Shown one piece after another: positions 14,701-23,135 of a stretch of DNA of 29,019 bases (its first letter is position 1; the number at the start of each line of letters is the position of its first letter). The position numbers and the translations under genes were made by a program. Below the pieces are notes generated by a model. It did not search any database. It worked only from the letters and a program-made list of their open reading frames with translations, and had not been told where the DNA came from. The stretch spans positions 1 to 29,019 of the IMG/VR virus record IMGVR_UViG_3300009160_000130. One strand, written 5' to 3'. The stretch is from a virus.

Positions 14701-17700
14701 CGATACAGTTGTCCTGTCTTGGGGCGTTCTGTTAACCCTTTAATTTTTCCAATATCGAGTGTTTGCGCAGCTTTTAATTGGTTTTTTGCTATTTGCAATT
14801 CTTCACGGGCGCTCTCAATGCTGTCAGGCTTGGCTTTTCTTTTTTCTCGGCTTGCCAAAGTCTCTGTTTGATCTTTAACATTTCGTTCTGCTTTTTTAAG
14901 CAGTTGATCCAAATACCTCCTTGCGCCTTTGTTGTTTTGCGGGTCAAGTGTTCCGCCCTGCGCAACGTCCTGCAAATAATTTGTTAATAAATTGCTCTCA
15001 TAAATACTCTGCAAATCCGCCACCGGCGTAACACGCGGCCTGTTGGGATCCATGTACTTGGCATCCATAGACCTATAGTCTTGATACGATAAGGAGCCGT
15101 ACCCGGTCTCGTTTGCGGCTTTGCCAAAGGGTATAGCATGCTGATAATACTCAGCGTAAGTTTTGTCGGGAGTAGTGTACGGACCCGCGCCAATCGAGTT
15201 CTCGTTTGCAAAACGTAAATCAAACATGCCCTCGCCAGCACCCGCATACTTTGTGTCAAACGCCGTAAAAGTAGCATCGCTGCCGTGCCATGTACCGCGA
15301 ATCTCCAACTGGGCAGCACCATAAGCAAGATTAACCAAGTCGCCGGCTTTAAGGTTCTTTGAATCAATACCAAAAGCAGAAAGCGCTTTTTTCAGCGTGT
15401 CGATTACCAAGCGTAACCAGTTTGCAATCGGTGAACCTTTAGAGCCCAACGCTGTTGGCCTAACGCCTGCTTTGATCGCTTCTTCAACTGCGTAAGCTAG
15501 CAACTCATCATCAAACTGTTCTTTGGACGTTTGCGCAGCTTCCACACGGGCAAGCGCAGCCTTAGCCACACGCGCTTCTACGGAGTTATCATTTAACTTA
15601 GACCAGTTGCGTACAGCGTTGACTAAGCTTTTGTATTGCCCAGCATTGAAAAGGTTTTTAAAACCAAGGTGCACACCGACTTCGTGTAGCAGTATGCCTA
15701 AGCCGTCCCCCTTGGCAATGTTGTTGGCAAACATAAACGCTTTGCCTGTCCTAGGATCTACAAAAGCTTTAGCGTCTGTAGGAATGTCGCCGGCTTCTGG
15801 TGGTTTGGCTCGTTTCACAGTGTACGCATCTTGCAGATCAGCAAAACTAGCACTGTCTAAAAACTCTTCAACACTGTTGAATAGCTCAACGCGGCCTTTA
15901 GTAAGCCCCGCCCCACCCAGCGCAGTGTCAATTTCTTTCTGTAATTCCGCGACACTCAAGCCGTTAACAGCCGCGCCTCGAGAAAACTCCAGTCCGCCTT
16001 GCTCATCAAAGTAAACATCTTTCACCGCACCTTCTGCGCGAGTGGTTTCGCCGTATGCTTCTTCTTCAGTCACCTTACGACGGCGGCCGCGAGTTTTGGT
16101 TTCTTTCTCAACGGGTTCAGCAGCGGCTTCTTCTGCGGCTCTGATGTCAGCTTCGTTGGTTGACTGATACAGCGCTTTCTTAACGCCTTCAAGTTCTTGA
16201 CGGACAGCACGGCGCTCGTTCTCGTAGTCTTCAACTTCTTGTTTAGCGTTTACGATCTCTTCAAGCGAAGGCAGGTTGCTTCGGCCAGTAGCAGGGCGCG
16301 CTGCTCTTGCTTGTAGTGTAGTGAGCCGATCTTTAGCGGCTTCTAACTGGTTGGTCAGCTCTTCGTCACGGCGCTCCAAAATTACTTGAAACTCTGCTTG
16401 ACGCTCGGCTTCAATTGCTGCTAGTTGTGCTTTGGTCAAGTTCTTCTCACCAGCCGCACGTTTTTCTGCCAGTGCGTTGGCCTCGGCCACTGCTTGCGCC
16501 ACTGATGGTGCTTTGATATTGCGCTGCTCAACCAACGGCTGTTTGGTAACGCCCGGTGTGCGTTTAGACTCTGTTGTACCAGCACGCAGTTTACTTGGAG
16601 CGCTTGTAGCGCGACGTGCGCCAGCAGATACACGGCCTTTTAGTGCAAGGTCTAACTTGGCTTTTTCTTCTGTGCCAACAGATATCTCTGTATTAACCTT
16701 GTCAATTTCTCCGTTTAGACGTGCAACAGCTTTGGTTTTACCTTCCTTGATAGCGTCGTCACGCTCGGCAGTCAGCGCCGCTAAACGATCTGTTGCTTTG
16801 CCCAGCTCTTGCACTTGCTCAATGTACTGGTCAATTGCGTCTTGTTCTTCTGGCGTAGCCTCCCGTACCGCGGGCGCTTCGGCTAGGTTAGTTCTAAGCG
16901 GCATGTTGCGTGCACGCATAAAATTAATTGCTTCTTCAAGAGATATTTTGCGTACAGACAAACGGCTTTGGAGACGGATAGCTGCCCCCAAACCTTTGAA
17001 CGCTTGTACGTTTTGCTCACCGCCTACATAGGAGCCAGACTTCTTTCTGGCCGCAGTCACTTTGGCCGTAGCTTCGGCCAACTGCTTGTCGATACTGCCT
17101 AGTTCTAGAATCAAAGACAGCAAAGGCTTGTTGTACAACTCGTTATTGTATTTAACTTCGCTTGCCGCATCGGCAGTAAGCCCACGCTCACGGGCATCAC
17201 GTTCGGCAGCACCAAGTGCGCGGATTTGCACACCCTTACCAAAACCGGACATTGCCACGTTCCAACGCCTTGTGCGTTCGTCAGAGATTTGTCTCTCCAA
17301 CTGCTGGACATTTGCGTCTTTAGCGCCTTGCACGGCTTGGGTTTTGTCCGCCTCGGCCTGACGCACCTTGTTGTCAGCTTCTGTAATTTCTGCTTGCGCT
17401 GTGCGAATTGTTTCCTGCAGCCTTGCAATTTCATTTTTAGCAGACTCGTTGGATTTTTCTAGCGGATCGACTGTGGCTTTGAGTTCAGCTAAACGCTGTT
17501 CACCCACCAACACTTTAATCTGTGTACGCACTAAATCCAGAGCGGCTTTAGTCTGGGTGTATTCGGCTTTGGCTTCTTCATGCAACGCAATCAAATCGTC
17601 CAACTCTTTGAACATTGCAATTTCTGCGGCGCCGCCTCTGGCGCGTACGCCGGATCGATTGGCTTCTTTAATCAGCTCTTCTTTAGCCTGCTCGTACGAT

Positions 17701-20700
17701 TTAATACGGGCGTTTAGATCGCTGACGCTGAGCTTCAGATTGTTCATCTTCAGCGCAAGGTTGTCTGTGTTGGTTTGGAACGAAGCCAACTCACCGTTTT
17801 CTTTTAAGAACTTAGTCCAGTTCTTAATTTTGCTCATACGTGCAGTAGTGTCTTTGCTTTCTTTAAGCAGTTGTTTCAAACGCGGCAAAGCTCTGGCCAA
17901 GAACGCACGCACAGGAGCCAAATCTTTCTCAGACTGCTTCATGTCTTGTTTTAGCTTACGAACGTACGGGCTATTCATGAAGCGCTGGAACGACTCAACG
18001 TCAGGTCTTGCACCAATATCTAGGCTTGGGCCAGCTTCAATACCACGGCGCTCAGCTTTCTGTACGCGACTACGCTCATCGGCTGCACCAAACAAAGGCA
18101 ACTGACCAGCTTGCTCATCACGAACAGTCTCAGCCAGTTTAACCAACTGCTCCAATTCATTTTGCAAAGACAGCGGTGCGGCTTCAGCACTCTTACCGCG
18201 AATCGTTCCGGACACCAGTACTTGTTTGCCAGTGACGGGGTCGGTGCGGTACACAGGTTTGTTAATATCCTGCGCACGTTTCTCAACCGTGGCTCGACCG
18301 GGCACACCTTGTGTGCGTTCCTCTTCTTCTGGCTGGGCTACAAAGCCGGGCAATTTGCCGGGTTTGCCTGTACTCTCAAGACGCTCCCGTTGCGCGTTCT
18401 GCTCCATCTGAGACACAGACGCGGCTTGTCCGGGGGTAGCGCTAGTCTCTCCCTGCTCGTACTTAAATGCTTCGGTTGGCGTGGTAGTGCTAGCCTGTGC
18501 TTGGGATTCTTTTGTTGGTGGGAATGTCTTCAACAATGTAGGGCGATCAGCGCCTCTTCGTGCCACACCCTCTTCACCATTCTCAATCTTGGTCAGTTGT
18601 TGGTCGAGCAGTGTAAGGAAGCCCTGCGACTGCGACACATTCTTAAGCAGCCCCCTGTCTGCAACAACTTCACCCGCTATATTTTCTTGATTGGCTCTGC
18701 CCGACGCTTCTTGTTTGAGCGTCATGTCTGCTTCAGGAATTACCTGCTCAGCGCGGCGCAAGAAGGCCGCAGCTTCTGGAGACAGCTTGTATGTGGACAG
18801 CACTCGGTCAATACGATCACGCAAAGATTCGGCAGTAAGTACTTCGCCAGTGCCCTCGGCTCGTGGGTGCAATTTAAACTCAGCACCGGGTACGCGTCTA
18901 AGTACTCGCTTTTGCTCGCCTTCTGGAACAACTTCTTCGGCTGTAGGCAGTGTGCCTTCTTCTAAGGGTATACCCTGTAATCGTTGCTGCAACTGACCAA
19001 ACGCAGCGGATGTCGATGGTGGAGCTTCTTCGTTTCCAAACAACCCCAAGTTCTCCGTCATAGGAGACGGAGCGTTTTTCATGCGCTGCAGTGCCTGCAT
19101 CTCTGGCGCCAGCCTAACTTTACGGTCTGCTTCTTCAGCAGCGGCTTGGTCTGCGGCACGGCTTTGTTCAAGTGCGGCTTGCTCTTCCTCTTCAACAGTT
19201 TGCAAACGCGTCTGGTTAGGTTGCGCTGCTTTTACTGCGTTTGCGGCACGAAGTTCTTCTAACCGCTGTTCAAGACTAGCAAAAACCAAATTCTGCTGGC
19301 GCTTGGTTAAACCGGGCAAATAAGCGCGTAGCTGCAAAGTTTGCTGCGCCATAGCAGGGTCGGTCATTAAATAACCAACGTAATCTTTAGCGGCTAGTTC
19401 TGGTTCTTTTTCATTAGACAGTTGCTGGTCATTAGCCAACTGTATTTGTTTCGTAGCGTAATCCACTACTTTTTGTTTTGGATTGGCTATCTGCTGTTCA
19501 TAGTAGCCTTCAAGATCGGGCGCTGCGGCTTTTGTTTTTGCCGTTGAGACTTCGCCGGTTTGTTCCAACATATAGTCAAACGGAGACATGCCAGCAACAC
19601 GCGCTTTCTCTGCCTCTTGCTCACGCATTGGTTTAGTGCGGCGGTACTCAGGAACAATTTCTTGCAGTTGTTTTTGCAAAGCTTGAAGCGAGTCTTGCGC
19701 GTCTTTGTACTCCGCTTTCTCAACAGGCGTAGCGTTAGCGCCGGGCTTTTTAAGCGCCGTCTTCTGCGTTTGAAACTGCGCTAGTAAATCATCGTACTGT
19801 TTGCCAATATCAATAGCGTACTTGGGTGTCTGTTTTTCAGCTTCCAGAGCCTTTGCGTCAGCTTCTTCTTCAGCTTTCTGTTGGGCAGCAGTTAGTTGTT
19901 CTTGTTGCAAACGCAATGCACGCTTTTGTTGTTCGGCTTCTTTGGCTTTCTCTTCAACTTCTGCACGGGCACCAGAGCGTTCAGACACGCGACCAACGGC
20001 GCCTAAAGGCGCAAGCAAACCTACTTGATAAGCGGTTTCGCCATACTCTTTCATGGCGTCAGGAGATGTCAAAGACAGCCCTGCTTGGTAACGCTCCAAC
20101 ATCTGCTGGGCAATTTCTGTGGGGATCTCGGCTAACGCGCCTGTGGCCAGACCTTTAGACAACGTAACGGCTAGGCGTTCTTCGGCTAACTTGGCAACCT
20201 GAGCCGCGCTCCGTCCGAGTAGTGCCTCGGCGGGGATACCAGTTAATTTACTGACAATTTTGCCGCCAAACGGAATAAACGTACCGGCTACATCGAGCGC
20301 TCCAGAGGGAATCGCTGTGCCCACAGCTTTGCGCATATCAATACTGATAGGCTCTCCGGCACGTTCCTGTTCCGCAGCTTGACGCTCTACGTTTTGACCC
20401 AAAGCTTGTGTAGTACCGGAAGCCAACGCGCCTAGAGCACCGCCAACCAACTTGCCCTTTGTACCAAACGCACCGCCAAGCATGGAACCCAAACGGCCAC
20501 TGGCGGCAAGAGACGCAATGTTTGCGCCTTGCTCTGCAATGGCTCCGGGGATTTGACTAACGGCTTCGCCTGCGGCTGGCAGGATACCGCGCTCTTCGTA
20601 GAGCTTCTTGACTTTCTCAAAGTCTGCGCCTTCTTCGTAACGGGAACTAATGTCTCGGCTACGGGCTAGGCCTGCTTTAGCGGCTTCTTCAGCGTCACCT

Positions 20701-20909
20701 GTCAGAGATGCGCCAGCGGTGCGGCCAGAGGAAATTAAAGACTCAAGACCCTTGCTTGCTTGGGCAAGTATGCCTTTTTTACGTGCAGGCTTCTCGGACT
20801 CAAAAGCGTCTGGGTATCTTTCTTTAGCCAGCGCCATGGCTTCGTCATACCCCATGCTGCTGGGAACTTTAAAGGAAGTGCCGTCTGGAAGGGGTAGGTA
20901 TTTAGCCAT
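11697..20909 (-). CDS. Giant polyvalent virion protein with zincin, ADP-ribosyltransferase-like and LPD38-like regions (3,070 aa)
   Basis: I start at ATG 20909 (MAKYLPLPDG), a common opening for phage polyvalent proteins; a GTG at 20930 would add seven unlikely residues. The N-terminus has Gly/Ala-rich hydrophobic stretches (about 100-260). Residues about 330-1,500 are Ala/Glu/Lys coiled coil. A zincin motif H1742-E-x2-H1746 (LLHEVGVHLGF) follows, then an ADP-ribosyltransferase-like segment from about 1,870 (TWHGS, H1875, then GAGPYTTPDKTYAEYY). From about 2,550 the chain resembles the polyvalent domain LPD38 (LRQLVRDPMAASF, IPFFNAQIQGLNVLYKA). Such proteins are packaged and delivered with phage DNA, where the enzymatic domains modify host targets. 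Clamp-like NLGLF (620-624) and QLPLF (936-940) occur in the disordered part. No Shine-Dalgarno is visible. Confidence 0.88.
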   Translation of the reverse strand: MAKYLPLPDGTSFKVPSSMGYDEAMALAKERYPDAFESEKPARKKGILAQASKGLESLISSGRTAGASLTGDAEEAAKAGLARSRDISSRYEEGADFEKVKKLYEERGILPAAGEAVSQIPGAIAEQGANIASLAASGRLGSMLGGAFGTKGKLVGGALGALASGTTQALGQNVERQAAEQERAGEPISIDMRKAVGTAIPSGALDVAGTFIPFGGKIVSKLTGIPAEALLGRSAAQVAKLAEERLAVTLSKGLATGALAEIPTEIAQQMLERYQAGLSLTSPDAMKEYGETAYQVGLLAPLGAVGRVSERSGARAEVEEKAKEAEQQKRALRLQQEQLTAAQQKAEEEADAKALEAEKQTPKYAIDIGKQYDDLLAQFQTQKTALKKPGANATPVEKAEYKDAQDSLQALQKQLQEIVPEYRRTKPMREQEAEKARVAGMSPFDYMLEQTGEVSTAKTKAAAPDLEGYYEQQIANPKQKVVDYATKQIQLANDQQLSNEKEPELAAKDYVGYLMTDPAMAQQTLQLRAYLPGLTKRQQNLVFASLEQRLEELRAANAVKAAQPNQTRLQTVEEEEQAALEQSRAADQAAAEEADRKVRLAPEMQALQRMKNAPSPMTENLGLFGNEEAPPSTSAAFGQLQQRLQGIPLEEGTLPTAEEVVPEGEQKRVLRRVPGAEFKLHPRAEGTGEVLTAESLRDRIDRVLSTYKLSPEAAAFLRRAEQVIPEADMTLKQEASGRANQENIAGEVVADRGLLKNVSQSQGFLTLLDQQLTKIENGEEGVARRGADRPTLLKTFPPTKESQAQASTTTPTEAFKYEQGETSATPGQAASVSQMEQNAQRERLESTGKPGKLPGFVAQPEEEERTQGVPGRATVEKRAQDINKPVYRTDPVTGKQVLVSGTIRGKSAEAAPLSLQNELEQLVKLAETVRDEQAGQLPLFGAADERSRVQKAERRGIEAGPSLDIGARPDVESFQRFMNSPYVRKLKQDMKQSEKDLAPVRAFLARALPRLKQLLKESKDTTARMSKIKNWTKFLKENGELASFQTNTDNLALKMNNLKLSVSDLNARIKSYEQAKEELIKEANRSGVRARGGAAEIAMFKELDDLIALHEEAKAEYTQTKAALDLVRTQIKVLVGEQRLAELKATVDPLEKSNESAKNEIARLQETIRTAQAEITEADNKVRQAEADKTQAVQGAKDANVQQLERQISDERTRRWNVAMSGFGKGVQIRALGAAERDARERGLTADAASEVKYNNELYNKPLLSLILELGSIDKQLAEATAKVTAARKKSGSYVGGEQNVQAFKGLGAAIRLQSRLSVRKISLEEAINFMRARNMPLRTNLAEAPAVREATPEEQDAIDQYIEQVQELGKATDRLAALTAERDDAIKEGKTKAVARLNGEIDKVNTEISVGTEEKAKLDLALKGRVSAGARRATSAPSKLRAGTTESKRTPGVTKQPLVEQRNIKAPSVAQAVAEANALAEKRAAGEKNLTKAQLAAIEAERQAEFQVILERRDEELTNQLEAAKDRLTTLQARAARPATGRSNLPSLEEIVNAKQEVEDYENERRAVRQELEGVKKALYQSTNEADIRAAEEAAAEPVEKETKTRGRRRKVTEEEAYGETTRAEGAVKDVYFDEQGGLEFSRGAAVNGLSVAELQKEIDTALGGAGLTKGRVELFNSVEEFLDSASFADLQDAYTVKRAKPPEAGDIPTDAKAFVDPRTGKAFMFANNIAKGDGLGILLHEVGVHLGFKNLFNAGQYKSLVNAVRNWSKLNDNSVEARVAKAALARVEAAQTSKEQFDDELLAYAVEEAIKAGVRPTALGSKGSPIANWLRLVIDTLKKALSAFGIDSKNLKAGDLVNLAYGAAQLEIRGTWHGSDATFTAFDTKYAGAGEGMFDLRFANENSIGAGPYTTPDKTYAEYYQHAIPFGKAANETGYGSLSYQDYRSMDAKYMDPNRPRVTPVADLQSIYESNLLTNYLQDVAQGGTLDPQNNKGARRYLDQLLKKAERNVKDQTETLASREKRKAKPDSIESAREELQIAKNQLKAAQTLDIGKIKGLTERPKTGQLYRSLDAIPREKVYRVDSVMTIGERPQLDALLEKYGTKSTYKGNDRFFANSLFYKMRRELGIKKTTEELKAAGIDVIERGNEDGEFTERAYIDQAPEILAMNLQPVGQSEGLLFSRKAQFGSDDALTDLASRVVAQPKSFSARLGRNIALETEMNLVDMRAGLREALKAGAKEMGDTKNFVQAMYSVTKADQKMAVVSSTLMNGPMELYTDEKGFFGIKSSGQNSAKDVFDAIGRIPGGNARGRVDLATTYMIAQRAANKGLAKLDLGDLGITEADLKAAMADVNANPELKKALEVVRSTYNAYNAGLIKFLASTGAIPKETAAKLLKDGDYVPFYRVRENGMADLVFSDEVTINIGDVRYQPYLAELKGGETRILPLTESLPRNTLLITDKALTNLAARNVAYAFQSVGAGKGPLDKEGKPTNAMPIHKGKGVAGADIIRFNQEPDPKDPEDTGERWVRVKTDDTIMGGIPAELIVKSLEGAHLTLPAFLKIGGIAGDILRSGVTRMPIYILRQLVRDPMAASFTGGLNYGPLTAVAKAGREFVRMSRGTSAASEELIKRGLVQSGIFTGDPDDIAKMALQLAGNNQGAVDQLFAGLDRAAMRADAATRALVYENARKNGLSEVEADMATMESMNFYKRGLSPTVQYASRLIPFFNAQIQGLNVLYKAATGQMPFEEQQKIKQKFFNNAMLLVATGVVYAMAMEDDEAFKRAKPKDKYSNFFIPVPGVEEPFKLPIPYEAGWFFSLAVAAVDAMKAETDGQQQFDGLRDMFLQSVPGYSSKFMPQAIKPAFEVFTNKNFFSGNNIESARMESKTPQERFGAATTEAAKAMSKALPFLSPVQIEHLATGYFGQLPLIIAGAADGLFRKESKGEAPEKRVTDLPFIGSSFQKKFGGADADVMYRMATEATQAKNSYDSMLKQGRVEEAREFLADNRTQIVAAKLAAQYKTQMGRLRSDEERITGMEKMTGAEKRARIDRIDEARQALSEKFEAAMKRIEASGKT

Positions 20910-20942
20910 AAAAATTAAATTGTAGACCACACATTTGTAGCG

Positions 20943-20963
20943 CTCTGGCGGGTCAGACCAGAG
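20943..20963 (-). promoter_or_regulatory. Hairpin in the leader of the giant gene
   Basis: CTCTGG and CCAGAG form a six-pair stem with a nine-base loop. It lies 33 bases before the giant gene start and downstream of the candidate promoter at 20976-21003, so it would be in the 5' leader. No T-run follows directly on either strand, so a terminator is less likely than an RNA-protecting stem or a protein site. Confidence 0.35.
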
Positions 20964-20975
20964 TACCGTTTAGCT

Positions 20976-21003
20976 ATTGTCGCGCAAATTTATGCGCTGT
21001 CAA
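20976..21003 (-). promoter_or_regulatory. Candidate sigma70-like promoter for the giant gene
   Basis: Reading the - strand, a perfect TTGACA (21003-20998) is followed after 16 bases by GACAAT (20981-20976), a weaker -10 with four of six matches. It sits directly after the stop codon of the 708-residue gene (TGA 21007-21005), and transcription would begin near 20969, leaving a 60-base leader. This would let the giant gene be transcribed apart from the rest of the virion block. Confidence 0.4.
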
Positions 21004-21004
21004 C

Positions 21005-23131
21005 TCATTCGTCACCGGCGTTGCGCACAGTGCCTCTGGGCTCGCTTTCAAAGCCTAGATTCATAGCGTAAGCAGACAAGAACGGGTTGGTCATAAGCGC
21101 AGAACGCAGTCTGTCTTGGTATATTTTGTTTTTTGCGGCCTCAGACGGGGCTGTGTTGTAGTTCGTATCGTTCTTAAGGTCTGCCATAACTTGCTTTTGA
21201 ACTTTGGTGAACTCCAACATCTTCTTGTCATCGGCAGCAAAACGCTTAGCCATCATTTCGTTGCGTTGGTAGCCGGGGCCGGCTGCAATGTTTGCTTGTT
21301 GCAAGTTAATTGCCCCGCCAAACATTGTTTTAGCTTGGTCAGTCGTAATGTCAAAACGCTTAGCCGTAAAGTTAATCAGGCTCTCAAGCCCTGCGTTGGT
21401 GGCGTTGTCAATGTCTTTTTTAGCGGCTCGTAACTCTTTCGAGTCCATACTCTTTTGGTTAAACCGCACATCTTCCAAACGACCGTAAGCATCGTCTAGC
21501 TTGTCACGAGCATCGTTAAGTCTTTCTTGGCTCTTGCGATACGCAGCAGTACCGGCCATAGCGCCTTGACCAATATTGGCAAACGCGTTGGGAGATGTGC
21601 CGGACATCATTGCCAAACCGGCTTCCAAAAGCGCCAGACCACTGGACTGTCCTTCTTCTTTGGCAATCCGTTCTTCTTTACCTTTAAGCTTGGCTTCACG
21701 GTCTTTGCCGTACTCACCCCGAGCAGCTAAGTCTGCTTGCAATTGTTCGTAGTCACGCTGTGCCGCAGAAGTTCTGCTCTCAGCCAACTCTTTGTATTGG
21801 CGCTCAATATCGTTTAGCTGCGTGTCACGCTTGTTTTGATCCCCTGCAAACAAGGCATACATGTCCTTGATGCTCTGGGCACTACTACCTGCACCAGCTC
21901 CTCCTCCAGCACCACCTCCGCCCCCTTGTTTACCGGCACCAGTATCGGCAACGTCCGCGGCTTCGACCGGCTTGGACATTGTGTTGGGGTTGACCTTCAG
22001 ACCTAAGCGACGTGCTTCGGCATTTGACTGATCGTCGGGGCTGTACGTAGGCGCCAGCTTTGCCGCCGCTTTTTTGGTTTGTTCTGGCGTAGCCTGTGGA
22101 TTAGCTTTTTTCCAAGCTTCCAATGCTTCTGTTTCGGCAGGCAAAAGCGCTGCCGCCCCTGTACCTACAAGCGTGCCCACGCCAGTGCCTATTGGGCCAA
22201 ACAAAGAACCGAGACCTGCGCCAGCCATAGGTAGCCCTGACCGACCGGCTGTAAGAGATGCTTGTTTGGCTTTATCTATTGCAGATACGTTCGGGTCGTT
22301 GTAGAAGTCGCCTTGCGTGTAACCTTCGTACAGCCCAGAACCCAACCCCACCACGCCAGCTGTAGCCGCACCGCCACCCAGTGGTAGTTTGCTGGTCTTT
22401 GTAGTGCCAATATCAGACAGCCTGTCAGTGACAGCTTTAACACTTGGGCCTACTTTTTGACCTAGTTCAAAAGACTTACTTGGTGCGGCTGTAGGCGTTG
22501 CGGCGGTAGGTTTAGGGGCTGCAGGCTTCTGGGGGCCAGAAGTTTCTTTGCCAAAATCACTCAATATTTTTTGTTTGTCCGCAGGATCTGCATTAGCAAA
22601 CTGTGACCCAGTTATACCTTTAGCTTTAAGGTACTCTTTAAAACGTTCTTCATTAAATACACCCGCTGCATACCCCGGCACACCGCCACCAGACATACGA
22701 ACCACAGGCTCACTGCGCTGGGCAAAGTCATACATGCCGCCCTGCGCCATACCGTCACCAGTTCTTCTGGGGACATCATCACCGTCGCCGTAGCCGGCAA
22801 TACCACCATCAGCCATACGCTCAATGTTGCGTGCAGGTAAACGTCCAATACCCTGATCTTCTGGCAGTCCGCCAGCAGCCATACCAGTCACATTACCCAT
22901 AGCGTCAACGGCAGGGGCTTCGGACATACCCGCAATAGCGGCATCAGCTATCTTAGGTTGAGGCGCAGCCATACGTGCTTGCGCGGCTTGGCGCAGTTGT
23001 TTACGCTGATTACTCTCTGCAACGGCCAAAGACAGAACGTAGGGATTACCCTTATTCATCATGGCGTATTGTTGCAACAAGCGGTCAGGCATACCGCGCA
23101 GGGTTGTCGTGATTTGGTTTACATCAAACAT
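21005..23131 (-). CDS. Glycine/alanine-rich candidate internal virion or ejection protein (708 aa)
   Basis: The chain can be split by eye. Residues 1-60 are helical (MFDVNQITTTLRGMPDRLLQQY). About 95-155 carry three glycine motifs (MADGGIAGYGDG, MAQGGMYD, MSGGGVPGYAAG). About 175-255 are a Pro/Lys/Thr linker. Next come Gly-rich hydrophobic stretches that could enter a membrane (GGGAATAGVVGLGSG, GAGLGSLFGPIGTGVGTLVG). A Gly-only run follows at about 405-420, then a long coiled coil (DIERQYKELAESRTSAAQRD...), and a compact helical C-terminus (RFDITTDQAKTMFGG). This mix of membrane-active and helical parts resembles ejection proteins of short-tailed phages, but no named family is recognised. It starts at ATG 23131, 4 bases after the previous stop, without a clear Shine-Dalgarno. 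Confidence 0.8.
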   Translation of the reverse strand: MFDVNQITTTLRGMPDRLLQQYAMMNKGNPYVLSLAVAESNQRKQLRQAAQARMAAPQPKIADAAIAGMSEAPAVDAMGNVTGMAAGGLPEDQGIGRLPARNIERMADGGIAGYGDGDDVPRRTGDGMAQGGMYDFAQRSEPVVRMSGGGVPGYAAGVFNEERFKEYLKAKGITGSQFANADPADKQKILSDFGKETSGPQKPAAPKPTAATPTAAPSKSFELGQKVGPSVKAVTDRLSDIGTTKTSKLPLGGGAATAGVVGLGSGLYEGYTQGDFYNDPNVSAIDKAKQASLTAGRSGLPMAGAGLGSLFGPIGTGVGTLVGTGAAALLPAETEALEAWKKANPQATPEQTKKAAAKLAPTYSPDDQSNAEARRLGLKVNPNTMSKPVEAADVADTGAGKQGGGGGAGGGAGAGSSAQSIKDMYALFAGDQNKRDTQLNDIERQYKELAESRTSAAQRDYEQLQADLAARGEYGKDREAKLKGKEERIAKEEGQSSGLALLEAGLAMMSGTSPNAFANIGQGAMAGTAAYRKSQERLNDARDKLDDAYGRLEDVRFNQKSMDSKELRAAKKDIDNATNAGLESLINFTAKRFDITTDQAKTMFGGAINLQQANIAAGPGYQRNEMMAKRFAADDKKMLEFTKVQKQVMADLKNDTNYNTAPSEAAKNKIYQDRLRSALMTNPFLSAYAMNLGFESEPRGTVRNAGDE

Positions 23132-23135
23132 ATTT

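Noticed and set aside
17368-18105. Open frame of 245 codons on the + strand
   Set aside because: It lies wholly inside the giant - strand gene. The Ser/Ala/Leu-rich product is typical of an antisense shadow of Glu/Ala/Lys coding sequence, and no ribosome binding site is seen.
20910-20930. GTG 20930 as the start of the giant protein
   Set aside because: It would add MVYNLIF, with no ribosome binding site, ahead of MAKYLPLPDG, which is the usual beginning of such proteins.
20943-20963. Intrinsic terminator for the 708-residue gene
   Set aside because: The six-pair stem has a large loop and is followed by CGCTAC, not a U-run, on the - strand.
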